Positions 56,401-64,000 of a stretch of 64,000 bases of DNA are shown here, piece by piece. The DNA comes from Puteibacter caeruleilacunae (GTDB lineage Bacteria; Bacteroidota; Bacteroidia; Bacteroidales; Prolixibacteraceae). The stretch spans positions 56,039-120,038 of the forward strand of contig SJCO01000020.1 in the NCBI GenBank assembly GCA_005217565.1. Reading direction: 5' to 3'. Under the pieces are notes generated by a model, which was not told the origin of the DNA, ran no database searches, and saw nothing but the letters and a program-made list of their open reading frames with translations. Numbering within the stretch: the stretch's first letter is position 1; each line of letters begins with the position of its first letter. The translations under genes and the position numbers were made by a program.

Positions 56401-57717
56401 TTAGTTCCAATTAGGATTCTGTATCATATTAGGATTATGCTCAAATGCATCTTCTCCTACCGGCAGATAAACTTTGTTCTCATCGATAGATAATTCACCA
56501 TCTTTCAACATTTTCCAGAATAAGCGTCCTGAAACAACAAGCTCTCGTTTTCTCTCCAGCTTCAAATATTCAGTCAGCTGAGCCTTTGTCATATCAGCAT
56601 CAGAATACTTATCAGGCGCACGTTCATAAACTCTTTCAACCATCTCGGTGAAAATAGCCTTAGCATCATCAAAGGCATCCTGATGAAGTTTGGCCTCAAT
56701 GGCCATAAGCAACAATTCAGGATAACGATAAACTGGTGCTGATGGAATATAGAAAAGTACAGCATCGGAATTATCACGCGTTACAATACCTATACTTCTC
56801 ACACGCTTATCAGGGGTACCACGCTCATCAAATTTTTTCAACTCTGCATCATACTGGAACGCCTCATATACAGATGAAAGACCATCCATATTCATTAAGG
56901 TGCTTACCAATATCTTTTCGCTATACCACTCCGCATTAAATCCAAATAGAGCATCTCTATACCACCCATTAAATGCAGGCTTCGTTTTGTATATATCAGC
57001 GTACATTTCATACCCTGCCAATACTTCGGTATAATTCTCCTGCTGCAGGAAGAAATCCATCTTCAAAGCTAAAGCAGCCCCCTTAGTGGCTCGCGATCTG
57101 TCTCCAGTAACCTTTTGCCCCGTTTCACTACTCACATACTCAACACTCAATAGTGGTAATGCTGCTTCAATATCCTTTTGTACCTGCTCTTTAATTTTAT
57201 CAACAGTGCTTTTAGCTTTTGGCTGTGCATCATTGTATTTTAAAACCAAAGGCACATCACCCCAGATATTCGACAACTGCCAATACATCAATGCTCTTAA
57301 AAAGTAAGCTTCACCTTTGTAACTATTCACCTCTCGCTCAAGCAATGTTTTTGCTGAGGTAATATTTTCAAGTATGTAGTTACACTGATTAATCGCCTCG
57401 TAGTAATGTTTCCAACTACGCACCTTCTCAAGAACAGGCAACGCCTCACTATCCATTTGATTATTTGCAATAATCATCTCCAGTGCTGGATCCATCTTGA
57501 ACATGCCAGTTCTAAGACGAAGAAAATCATCATGAACATCATAGGCATTGGCCGCTGAGATATACATCCCTTTTACTGCCAGCTCAACATTCTCAGTTTT
57601 ACTGAAGAAATCTTTCGGCGAGGTTTGATTAGGAGTCCCATTGTCGAAATCATCTTCGCATGACACTGTTAGTCCGATTGTTAGAACAACCAACATTATT
57701 CTCATTAAAATCTTCAT
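56401..57717 (-). CDS. SusD-like substrate-binding lipoprotein, first pair (locus C)
   Basis: This protein of about 438 aa, smaller than the other SusDs here, has a lipoprotein signal (IMLVVLTIGLTVSC), then EDDFDNGTPNQTSPKDFFSKTENVELAVKGMY. It carries the SusD helix YKGEAYFLRALMYWQLSNIWGDVPLV and the C-terminal LKLERKRELVVSGRLFWKMLKDGE. The compact size suggests fewer surface loops. It follows its SusC by 12 bp. ATG at 57717 is chosen rather than a TTG two codons upstream. Confidence 0.94.
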   Translation of the reverse strand: MKILMRIMLVVLTIGLTVSCEDDFDNGTPNQTSPKDFFSKTENVELAVKGMYISAANAYDVHDDFLRLRTGMFKMDPALEMIIANNQMDSEALPVLEKVRSWKHYYEAINQCNYILENITSAKTLLEREVNSYKGEAYFLRALMYWQLSNIWGDVPLVLKYNDAQPKAKSTVDKIKEQVQKDIEAALPLLSVEYVSSETGQKVTGDRSRATKGAALALKMDFFLQQENYTEVLAGYEMYADIYKTKPAFNGWYRDALFGFNAEWYSEKILVSTLMNMDGLSSVYEAFQYDAELKKFDERGTPDKRVRSIGIVTRDNSDAVLFYIPSAPVYRYPELLLMAIEAKLHQDAFDDAKAIFTEMVERVYERAPDKYSDADMTKAQLTEYLKLERKRELVVSGRLFWKMLKDGELSIDENKVYLPVGEDAFEHNPNMIQNPNWN

Positions 57718-57729
57718 AATCAATCCTTT

Positions 57730-60447
57730 TTACAATGAATAACTAAAACCAAACATCACCGTTTTGTATAGCGGAGATCCGGTATGAGCCAAATCGAAAT
57801 TGTTCACACCAAACATGGTTGCCTCAGGACTTAATCCACACTTCTTGTTATAGATGGTTATTAAGTTTGTTCCTGTGGCGTAGATTTTCAGGCGTTTACT
57901 CAGTTGGTAATCAACTTTAATTGAAGACAATCGCAGATATGAAGCATCTTCAACCGACGAGATTCCTTGAATAACCTCCTGATTACCAATCATGGTATTG
58001 TAGTTATGGATGAAATAGTGACCATTATTGCCTGTATGATCCGCAAAGTGAGCACGATCCTCATAAGGTTGTAGATATACCAAACGCTTGTTGTAGTTTG
58101 AGAAATAATCATTCTTCTGCGATGCAGGATCAACAATCATACGACCAGGAAGCTGATAACGCTCAGTAGTAGATTCCTGAACTACGTCACCTCCAAGGGC
58201 ATATGAAAAGAACAACTCAACACCTAACTTTTTACCATTAAGCGAAGTTCCTAATCCTCCATACAACCACGGTGTAGGATCAGCAATTTTCACTGCATCA
58301 ACTCCATTAATCACATTATCGTTGTTCTTATCTGTAAACTCTGGTAAATCTTTACCAACTGACTTATAAGCATAGATTGCACTTAACGATTCTCCATCAT
58401 GATATTGCGACAGAGATGAGCTTTCATACTTTGCTGGCAATGAATTTATTTGCGATTGTGAATGTGTTGCCACAAGGTTCATGTTCCATTCCCAGTTCTT
58501 TTGCTTCATCAAATTCACATTGGCATTCAACTCAACGCCATACATTGCCACCTTCATGCCATTACGATACTCATCAGTGGTAGATGCTGTATTCGCAAAA
58601 TGCTGATGATACAAGAAATCCTTAGTCGTTTTATAATACCCAGCCAAATTAACACTTGCACCATTGGAGAATCCAAGATCTAATGCCAAATCCACCTGAT
58701 CAGTCACAGGCATATTAAGTTTCGGATTATAACTCTGAGTGATCCTTACTCCTTCAGCAGGCATTGTTGAAGCGTTAATTCCTCGATACTGTCCAATACC
58801 GACCACTTGTCCCAATGTACTATAGTAATCGCTATTTTCTAATGCTGTACGTCCGGCACTAAGTTTAATATTCGCAGAGGTTAGTCGCTCGACAGGTAAT
58901 TTCCAGTTTAATGCCAAAGCAGGAAAGAACTTCAAACTTTTATCTTCCAATGTGGAATTGTCTTCTACTCTACCATAAATATTTACATCGAAAGACTTGT
59001 TGAACACATAGTTAATGTCTGCGAATCCAGCATAAGCACTACGTACTGATCGGTAACTGAAAGCTCCATTTAATGCTCTTACCGGAAAGCTTGATCCATT
59101 AAATACTCGCACGTAATTTACGGCTCCTAAAGCTGATAGATTAAATGCATTACTTCCAACTCTTGAGTATTCTTTACGGTAAACGCCAAAGCCCACTTTT
59201 GCTGCCAATCCAACCCCCTCTTTCTGCTTATTGTATTTCAGATAGGTTTCGTTATTAAAACGCTGCGTCTTCTCATTAGCATTTTGTCCGAGTGTCATAC
59301 CCGCCAAAAGCGTAGAAGGTATAAAGTTATCTTTCGAAGCAGTCTTATAGTCAAGACCAAATGCCGAAATCAACTTCAATTCGTTATTGATAGTCCATGT
59401 TAAACGAGAGGATATCAGCAATGAATTTGCAGTGTTGTCATCGGTATAGTACTTATTGTCGATAAATGCACCAGTAGCAAACCTTGGATCAGCAAACGAT
59501 GGATAATAAGCACTTAAAGGAAGGTACAATTTATCATTATTATTAATTCTAGAGAAAGACTCCATTACGTGAACATCGAAAAAGAACTTAGGCAACACAC
59601 GGTAACCAATGTTAGCATCGATTCCCACCTGCTGATACTTTGTTTTCTTCACACCCTGATTACTCTGTCCGGTTACACCAATACGGAAATAGCGTTTATC
59701 ACTCGACTTAGTCTGTACTGCAACACCAATATTAGTAACGTTACCCATACTGTATGTATCCTTTTGCCAATCAGTTGCTACCCCCTGATAGTATGGATTA
59801 TAGGGATCAGCAACAAAACTGGGATACAATGGATAATAGTTCCCCACATTACGTGATGCGCCATACATTGCATGAAACTTATCATACAATGATTTCACTC
59901 TTAGGCGTTCATCTTCTCCTGTTATAACATTACGTAATTCAGGAACCAGATTTACTCCCGATGATACATTTACCTCTAATGTTTTATCGCCATATTTCTT
60001 TGTCTTAATGGCAATTACTCCTCGATCGCCAACAGATCCATATTTAGCCAAATCAATGGCATCTTTCAGAATCTCGATCGATTCCACATCCGACAATTTT
60101 ATCGAATTCAACCAGTCGTAGCCGTTAATGGACTGACTACCGGTCATGCGCATTCCATTAACCACCACCAATGGTGCTACATAATTGTCTTGTGATAGTA
60201 CATTCCTGATTGCCAATAATGACTCGGCGAATGGTGTTCCCGTCCAGTTTCTCACATATAATCCAGGAACTTTTCCTTGTAGAAACCGACCAAGCGAAAT
60301 GCTGCTATAATCGATACAATGATCTCCCTCAATCATTGTCTTCTTCCTGTCCGTATCACATGTTATAGAATCATTCTTTACTTGTGAATTTACATGTAAA
60401 GGGAAAAGGATAGCACTACATAAAAATGCTATTAAAAAAATTTTCAT
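57730..60447 (-). CDS. Short SusC-like TonB-dependent receptor without STN or carboxypeptidase-like domain (locus C)
   Basis: This protein of about 905 aa has a signal peptide (IFLIAFLCSAILFPLHVNS). Unlike the other SusCs in the window, it has no CarboxypepD_reg-like domain: after a short linker the plug begins (ISLGRFLQGKVPGLYVRN..., VESIEILKDAIDLAKYGSVGDRGVIAIKTKK), followed by the barrel ending FGFSYSL. The SusC plug motif 'LKDA.....YG' is intact. It heads locus C and is followed after 12 bp by its SusD. It may have lost the N-terminal domain, or belong to a compact subfamily. Confidence 0.9.
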   Translation of the reverse strand: MKIFLIAFLCSAILFPLHVNSQVKNDSITCDTDRKKTMIEGDHCIDYSSISLGRFLQGKVPGLYVRNWTGTPFAESLLAIRNVLSQDNYVAPLVVVNGMRMTGSQSINGYDWLNSIKLSDVESIEILKDAIDLAKYGSVGDRGVIAIKTKKYGDKTLEVNVSSGVNLVPELRNVITGEDERLRVKSLYDKFHAMYGASRNVGNYYPLYPSFVADPYNPYYQGVATDWQKDTYSMGNVTNIGVAVQTKSSDKRYFRIGVTGQSNQGVKKTKYQQVGIDANIGYRVLPKFFFDVHVMESFSRINNNDKLYLPLSAYYPSFADPRFATGAFIDNKYYTDDNTANSLLISSRLTWTINNELKLISAFGLDYKTASKDNFIPSTLLAGMTLGQNANEKTQRFNNETYLKYNKQKEGVGLAAKVGFGVYRKEYSRVGSNAFNLSALGAVNYVRVFNGSSFPVRALNGAFSYRSVRSAYAGFADINYVFNKSFDVNIYGRVEDNSTLEDKSLKFFPALALNWKLPVERLTSANIKLSAGRTALENSDYYSTLGQVVGIGQYRGINASTMPAEGVRITQSYNPKLNMPVTDQVDLALDLGFSNGASVNLAGYYKTTKDFLYHQHFANTASTTDEYRNGMKVAMYGVELNANVNLMKQKNWEWNMNLVATHSQSQINSLPAKYESSSLSQYHDGESLSAIYAYKSVGKDLPEFTDKNNDNVINGVDAVKIADPTPWLYGGLGTSLNGKKLGVELFFSYALGGDVVQESTTERYQLPGRMIVDPASQKNDYFSNYNKRLVYLQPYEDRAHFADHTGNNGHYFIHNYNTMIGNQEVIQGISSVEDASYLRLSSIKVDYQLSKRLKIYATGTNLITIYNKKCGLSPEATMFGVNNFDLAHTGSPLYKTVMFGFSYSL

Positions 60448-60867
60448 AATACAAATAGTTAAGTTCAATTAGATTTTTTCCATTTGATCAAAAGACTTAT
60501 GGATACTTAGATTAAAAGATTTTCAGATTAGGCGCTTAATGATTAGCACGAACGGCCTAATCTTATTCTGTTCTTCTTTACCTCTAAAACATCCCGTTTT
60601 CTTTGCTTTAGTTTTCTCCGATAAACCCTCCTTTCTGATAAAATTAGAACTCGAAAGTACCGGCACTATTTGTTATTATGACTATCGTATTCTTCTGGGA
60701 ACTATATAAACCACCTTCTTTAAACTCCCATTATTAAGACAACTTTATCTAACTGAAATTCTTTACATTAGACCAACACACTATTATTTTTTTGAGAACT
60801 CCCATTATTTTGAGAGTGTAAGAGAAAGTAAAAAAGTGAAAGAAATAAACTAAGAAAAGAAATAACC
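60448..60867. promoter_or_regulatory. Presumed control region of locus C, with direct repeat
   Basis: This gene-free stretch before the first gene of locus C holds a 13-bp direct repeat AACTCCCATTATT at 60723-60735 and 60797-60809 (74 bp apart), which could be a regulator binding site. It also carries an AATC-type array at 60508-60530 (coding strand TAATCTGAAAATCTTTTAAT). No exact TAnnTTTG element was found; TACTTTCG on the minus strand (60652-60659) is a one-mismatch candidate without a -33. Confidence 0.35.
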
Positions 60868-61348
60868 TCACACTATCAACCGCAACCACCGCCCCCAGCG
60901 AACACCATATGCACCCTTTGAAAATAACACCAACACTGCCTTACCAACAATATACTCTTCAGGTACAAATCCCCACACTCTCGAATCACCTGAGTTGTGA
61001 CGATTATCACCCAGCATGAAATAGTAATCCTGTCGGAAGATATGAGTGGTCACGACCTCGCCAGATTTCAAATACACCTCCCGATCCTTATCCCACTCCA
61101 AGCCTTCGAATTTAGTTAGCGCCTTAAGATACAGTATCCGATCCTCTCCTTTCAGATTAACCTTCATACCCTTATAAGGGATTTTCAACACACCATAATA
61201 ATCCATGGTCCATTTCTGCTGATTATTCCAGGGAAAAGCATGAGCAACAGAATCAGGCTTTGTTACCGCAATACTGATGCTATCCAAACTCTCCAATCCT
61301 TTCACCACGGAAGCCTGCGCAAGATTAAACTTCATCACACGATACAAC
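60868..61348 (-). pseudogene. lepB: Signal peptidase I, 3' fragment separated by IS66
   Basis: The fragment encodes the C-terminal half of a Bacteroidota signal peptidase I, including the conserved box E DYYFMLGDNRHNSGDSRVWG and the ending VPEEYIVGKAVLVLFSKG. Its 5' edge is the 8-bp repeat GATACAAC (61341-61348) next to the IS66 end. Joining it to the fragment at 63699 with one copy of the repeat gives a continuous frame (..YKRSKELYRVMKFNLAQ..). As it stands it has neither the nucleophilic serine nor the catalytic lysine and no signal anchor, so it cannot be active alone. Confidence 0.93.
61341..61348. repeat. Target-site duplication, left copy (GATACAAC)
   Basis: This 8-bp direct repeat is identical to 63699-63706 on the other side of the element. 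Eight base pairs is the duplication length usual for IS66-family insertions. Confidence 0.95.
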
Positions 61349-61408
61349 GTAAGCGCCCGCTCTGGTACACTATTTATGCATAAATATATGGAAAAGGTAT
61401 GAGTAGTT

Positions 61409-62896
61409 CTATTTTTTAGAAGCAGGAATCCAATTTTGAGGAAGCAACTCGTCTAGTTTGTTTGCTTTGTGATCAGATATACGAGCAAGCACATCGGTTA
61501 ACCATGCCAATGGTTCAACATCATTAATCTTGCATGTAGCAAAAAACGAATACATCATTGCAGCTTGCTGGGCAGCATTATGCGATCCGGCAAACATATA
61601 ATTCTTCCGTCCCAAAGCCAAAGGCCTCACGGTATTCTCTATTTTATTGTTGTCTATTTCATATTTTGCATCTTCCAGATAAGCTTTTAACCTTGGCCAT
61701 AAATCTGCAGTATAACTTATCGCTTTACCAATGGCACTTTCAGGAAGAACTTCAGGTTCATTTTTCTTTAACCAATCTTCAATTGCAGATAAAATTGGAA
61801 TCGCATACATATTTCGATATCGCTTCTTTATTTCAAGAGACACATTGCGCTCACGAGCTTTGCGCTCCAATGTGTACAACCTCTGGAGTTGGGTGAGCAT
61901 ATACTCTGATCTCTCTTGATCATTTTTCAGAGATTTCATAAAATAGCGTCGAGCATGTGCCATGCAAGCTTAAAGATGAATGTCACCTTTTGTTTTTAGA
62001 TTATTATATGCCTTGTATCCATCAGTTTGAAGAGTTCCAGAAAAATCCATCAAGGTTTCTTCAACAACCTTTTTGGCTCTGCTTGGATTGTATTGAAAAA
62101 ACACCAACCCTTCAACAGGTGCTCTATATAACCACTGATATCCTTTATGTAATGTGCCTTTTTTATGAGAATCCTGAACCTTAATAGGACTTTCGTCAGC
62201 CTGTAAATAGTCACTTTTCAGAACTTGCTCTTTCAGCTCTCCATATAAAGGCTTTATAAGTTCTGATGTTGCATTAAACCAATCATTCAGCGTTGAGTCA
62301 CTTAATACTATTCCTGATCGCTTGTACATATTGATCTGCCTGTAGTATGGCAAATGATCGACAAACTTTGCAACCATTATCTGAGCCAACATACTTGGTC
62401 CTGCATTACCTCTGGGGATAGGCAATGATGGCATATTGGCAATGTCAATACCATTACCATCAGGTCTGGCATATTTAGGGCGTATTATTTTGCGAACGTA
62501 TATCTGTGCTGGAGTGAATTCCAGTATTTCAGTAATCTCTTCACCTATTCGTTTAGCTCCCTCAGGCTTTTCGTCTGGTTCAATAACTTCTTCAACACGT
62601 GGTAAATGTGCAGGTAACTTGGCACGAACTGGTTTCTTCTTTTCCTTGGATTTCTTTTTCCGTGTATAAGAAATGTCTTCTGTTTGTTGCTCTTCTGTTT
62701 CTTGTTTTTCCTGATCAAGAATACTTAGCTGAGTAGCATCAGAAGTTGCAATAAATGGTTCTTGTTTTCCACCACCAAAAATCAAGCGCTGCATCTCTAG
62801 GAGTTGACCTCTGAGATAGTCATTTTCCTGCTGTAGTTTCTTGAACTGTTCAGTAGATACAACATCCTGCTCCTTATTTTTGGTTGATTTTTTCAC
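61409..62896 (-). pseudogene. tnpC: IS66 transposase TnpC interrupted by a TAA codon
   Basis: Over 496 codons the frame encodes a full IS66 DDE transposase: an N-terminal leucine-zipper-like region (residues 1-45), a zinc-finger-like/linker part, and a DDE core with D234 (YLQADESPIKV), D292 (LQTDGYKAYNN) and E420 (IDNNKIENTVRP). Codon 309 (minus strand 61972-61970) is TAA within ..GDIHL-stop-ACMAHARRYF.., without any frameshift. A single change such as TTA to TAA explains it. Both DDE aspartates are before the stop and the glutamate after it, so the copy is not autonomous unless the stop is read through or is a sequencing error. Confidence 0.9.
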
Positions 62897-62948
62897 GGCC
62901 CGAAAATAGAATAAATTCCTTTTCAGGCCAATATTTTCAGGTGTTTTT

Positions 62949-63299
62949 CTACTTAAGTGAGTAACGTTTTTTACGTCGTATATTCTTCATGCTGATCCCT
63001 TCAATTAACATTACCATCTGGGAGTAACTTAACTGAAAACTGTCAGACTCTTTATCGTATTCCAGTGATTCAAAAGTCCCTTGCTCAAGGCGCATATAAT
63101 ACAATACGAAACCACTACCTGCCCAGTGTAATAGCTTCATTCTATTACGTGGTTTATTTATAAAGACAAACACATCTCCGTTGGTTGGTGATTGTTTCAG
63201 GTGGTTTTGAACTAAACCACTCAGACCATCAAAGCTTTTACGCATATCTGTTGGTCTGCTGTAAAGTTGAAAGCGTAGTGATGAATTTAAGCCAAACAT
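62949..63299 (-). CDS. tnpB: IS66 accessory protein TnpB (IS66 Orf2-like)
   Basis: This 116-aa protein has the conserved IS66 Orf2 pattern: MFGLNSSLRFQLYSRPTDMRKSFDGLSGLV, then GDVFVFINKPRNRMKLLHWAGSGFVLYYMRLE. It is needed with TnpA and TnpC for IS66 transposition, its exact role being unknown. It starts one base after the tnpA stop, so translation is probably coupled. It is intact. Confidence 0.94.
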   Translation of the reverse strand: MFGLNSSLRFQLYSRPTDMRKSFDGLSGLVQNHLKQSPTNGDVFVFINKPRNRMKLLHWAGSGFVLYYMRLEQGTFESLEYDKESDSFQLSYSQMVMLIEGISMKNIRRKKRYSLK

Positions 63300-63300
63300 A

Positions 63301-63639
63301 TCAGAATAATTGGATGAGCGTTTTTAATTGTTCAGGTTTCGTTTGCCAGGAACATTTTATTATAACTCCATTAGGATAGATAATTTCAAAATCATTCGTA
63401 GTCTTTGGTTCCTCTTTTGCCACCAAAGGCTTGAAGCTTTTCTCTGATAATGTTTTTAACTTTGGGAGACGGTCATTCTTTTTTGCCTCTTTCTGCCTTC
63501 TTCGTTTTACCCAGTATTGGAATACTGCAAAGGAAACACCTTTTTCCTGACAATATTTCTTTTGACTAAGGCCACTACCTGACCACCCATCTATTAGACC
63601 GTACATCTCGGCCTCTCGTTCTTTTGTTGCTTGTTTCAT
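63301..63639 (-). CDS. tnpA: IS66 accessory protein TnpA (HTH)
   Basis: This 112-aa protein has an N-terminal helix-turn-helix pattern (GLIDGWSGSGLSQKKYCQEKGVSFAVFQYWVKRRRQ) typical of the IS66/IS3-type accessory TnpA. A basic linker follows, and the end FEIIYPNGVIIKCSWQTKPEQLKTLIQLF is the usual C-terminal domain. It is the first gene of the element, about 60 bp inside the right inverted repeat. Confidence 0.93.
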   Translation of the reverse strand: MKQATKEREAEMYGLIDGWSGSGLSQKKYCQEKGVSFAVFQYWVKRRRQKEAKKNDRLPKLKTLSEKSFKPLVAKEEPKTTNDFEIIYPNGVIIKCSWQTKPEQLKTLIQLF

Positions 63640-63698
63640 GACGGCAAACTTATTGCCTTCTAAAAGTCCTCACAAGATGTACCACAGCGGGCGCTTAC

Positions 63699-63706
63699 GA
63701 TACAAC
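63699..63706. repeat. Target-site duplication, right copy (GATACAAC)
   Basis: Identical to 61341-61348; the two copies bracket the IS66 element exactly. Confidence 0.95.
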
Positions 63707-64000
63707 TCCTTACTCCGCTTGTAATCATTTAATGAAACCAATCCCAAAGAATCCATTGTATCAAACAGATCCTCAAATCGATGACTGTACACCCGATAGT
63801 TATGCTTCACAAAAGCAGTTTCTTCAGCCTCCTCACTTCCAATATAGACCTTTCCACCCCTAATGCTCAATAAATCGCCAGGCATCCCCACACACCGCTT
63901 AATAAAAAACTCCTTCTCATTATCGGGATAATTAAAAACCACCACATCATTACGCGCAATACCATCCAAACCAGTCAGTCGATCATACCCCCACCACTTA
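63699..64000 (-). pseudogene. lepB: Signal peptidase I, 5' part, cut by IS66 and by the window end
   Basis: The frame runs open from the window edge (KWWGYDRLTGLDGIARND..). It contains box D FFIKRCVGMPGDLLSIRGGKV, where the lysine in IKR is the catalytic general base of signal peptidase I, and the preceding NDVVVFNYP strand. It stops being LepB at the IS66 end; the hybrid frame adds only KRPLWYIL before a stop at 63670. The nucleophilic serine (box B) and the membrane anchor would be outside the window. The enzyme removes signal peptides from exported proteins. Here it is broken in the substrate-side insertion region, between boxes D and E. Confidence 0.93.

Larger units (their letters stand above)
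61349..63698 (-). mobile_element. IS66-family insertion sequence (2350 bp) inside lepB
   Basis: The element carries tnpA, tnpB and a broken tnpC, all on the minus strand. Its ends are 21-bp inverted repeats differing at one position (61349-61369 and 63678-63698, starting GTAAGCGCCCGCT on the left and GTAAGCGCCCGCT on the right read inward). It is flanked by the 8-bp duplication GATACAAC. The structure is complete, which indicates a recent insertion, although tnpC has a stop codon. Confidence 0.96.

Noticed and set aside
61964..61975. A frameshift as the cause of the tnpC break
   Set aside because: Both halves are in the same frame with the conserved ..HL / ACMAHARRYF.. sequence continuous around one TAA, so it is a nonsense codon and not a shift.
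1..64000. CRISPR arrays, tRNA or rRNA genes
   Set aside because: No regularly spaced direct repeats and no cloverleaf or conserved rRNA stretches were recognised on either strand; a tRNA or covariance-model scan was not possible.

Overview
The window looks like part of the chromosome of a polysaccharide-degrading member of the Bacteroidota, most likely a marine-type Bacteroidales/Marinilabiliales relative. The reasons are low G+C, four SusC/SusD pairs, two FecR/ECF-sigma signalling pairs, a hybrid two-component regulator, sulfatases, a C-terminal type IX secretion sorting domain, the short (about 290 aa) primary sigma factor, a Rho with a long charged insertion, and promoters of the Bacteroidetes type (TTTG, 19-21 bp, TAnnTTTG). 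The genus is inferred, not proven. No tRNA, rRNA or CRISPR array was seen.

Layout. 1-4.1 kb: 3' part of a TPR/LuxR-type regulator and a large surface protein with ASH/HYDIN-like repeats and a T9SS tail. 4.5-12 kb: locus A, FecR anti-sigma, SusC with STN domain, SusD, then an ECF sigma gene placed downstream. 12.2-20.4 kb: housekeeping block with a tricorn-like protease, rpe, rpoD, rho and msrA. 20.5-30.1 kb (minus strand): two sulfatases, a hybrid two-component sensor/regulator, a CE1-like esterase, a NUDIX hydrolase and an NlpC/P60 peptidase. 30.7-36.1 kb: an orphan ECF sigma, then a sigma-like gene, a membrane anti-sigma with an HxxxCxxC motif, and a convergent exported TPR-CHAT caspase-like protease. 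36.7-45.7 kb (minus): locus B, a textbook ECF sigma - FecR - SusC - SusD - heparinase II/III lyase operon. 45.9-46.9 kb: a Tat-type metallophosphoesterase. 47.2-60.4 kb (minus): locus C, two consecutive SusC-SusD-fasciclin triads followed by a lipoprotein, an alkaline-phosphatase-fold/LamG enzyme and another lipoprotein. 60.9-64 kb: signal peptidase I (lepB) split by an IS66-family element.

How they work together. Loci A and B use outer-membrane transport sensing: the STN domain of SusC signals to FecR, which frees an ECF sigma. The sulfatase/esterase block is instead under a hybrid two-component sensor. Locus C SusC proteins have no STN domain and no regulator is seen beside them. The most unusual units are the sigma-like/anti-sigma/TPR-CHAT neighbourhood, which resembles in parts the protease-controlled sigma module of CRISPR-Craspase loci but has no CRISPR genes here, and the duplicated SusC-SusD-fasciclin locus, which has no recognisable glycoside hydrolase. 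The IS66 copy is flanked by a perfect 8-bp target duplication, and removing it in silico restores lepB; its own tnpC has a nonsense codon.
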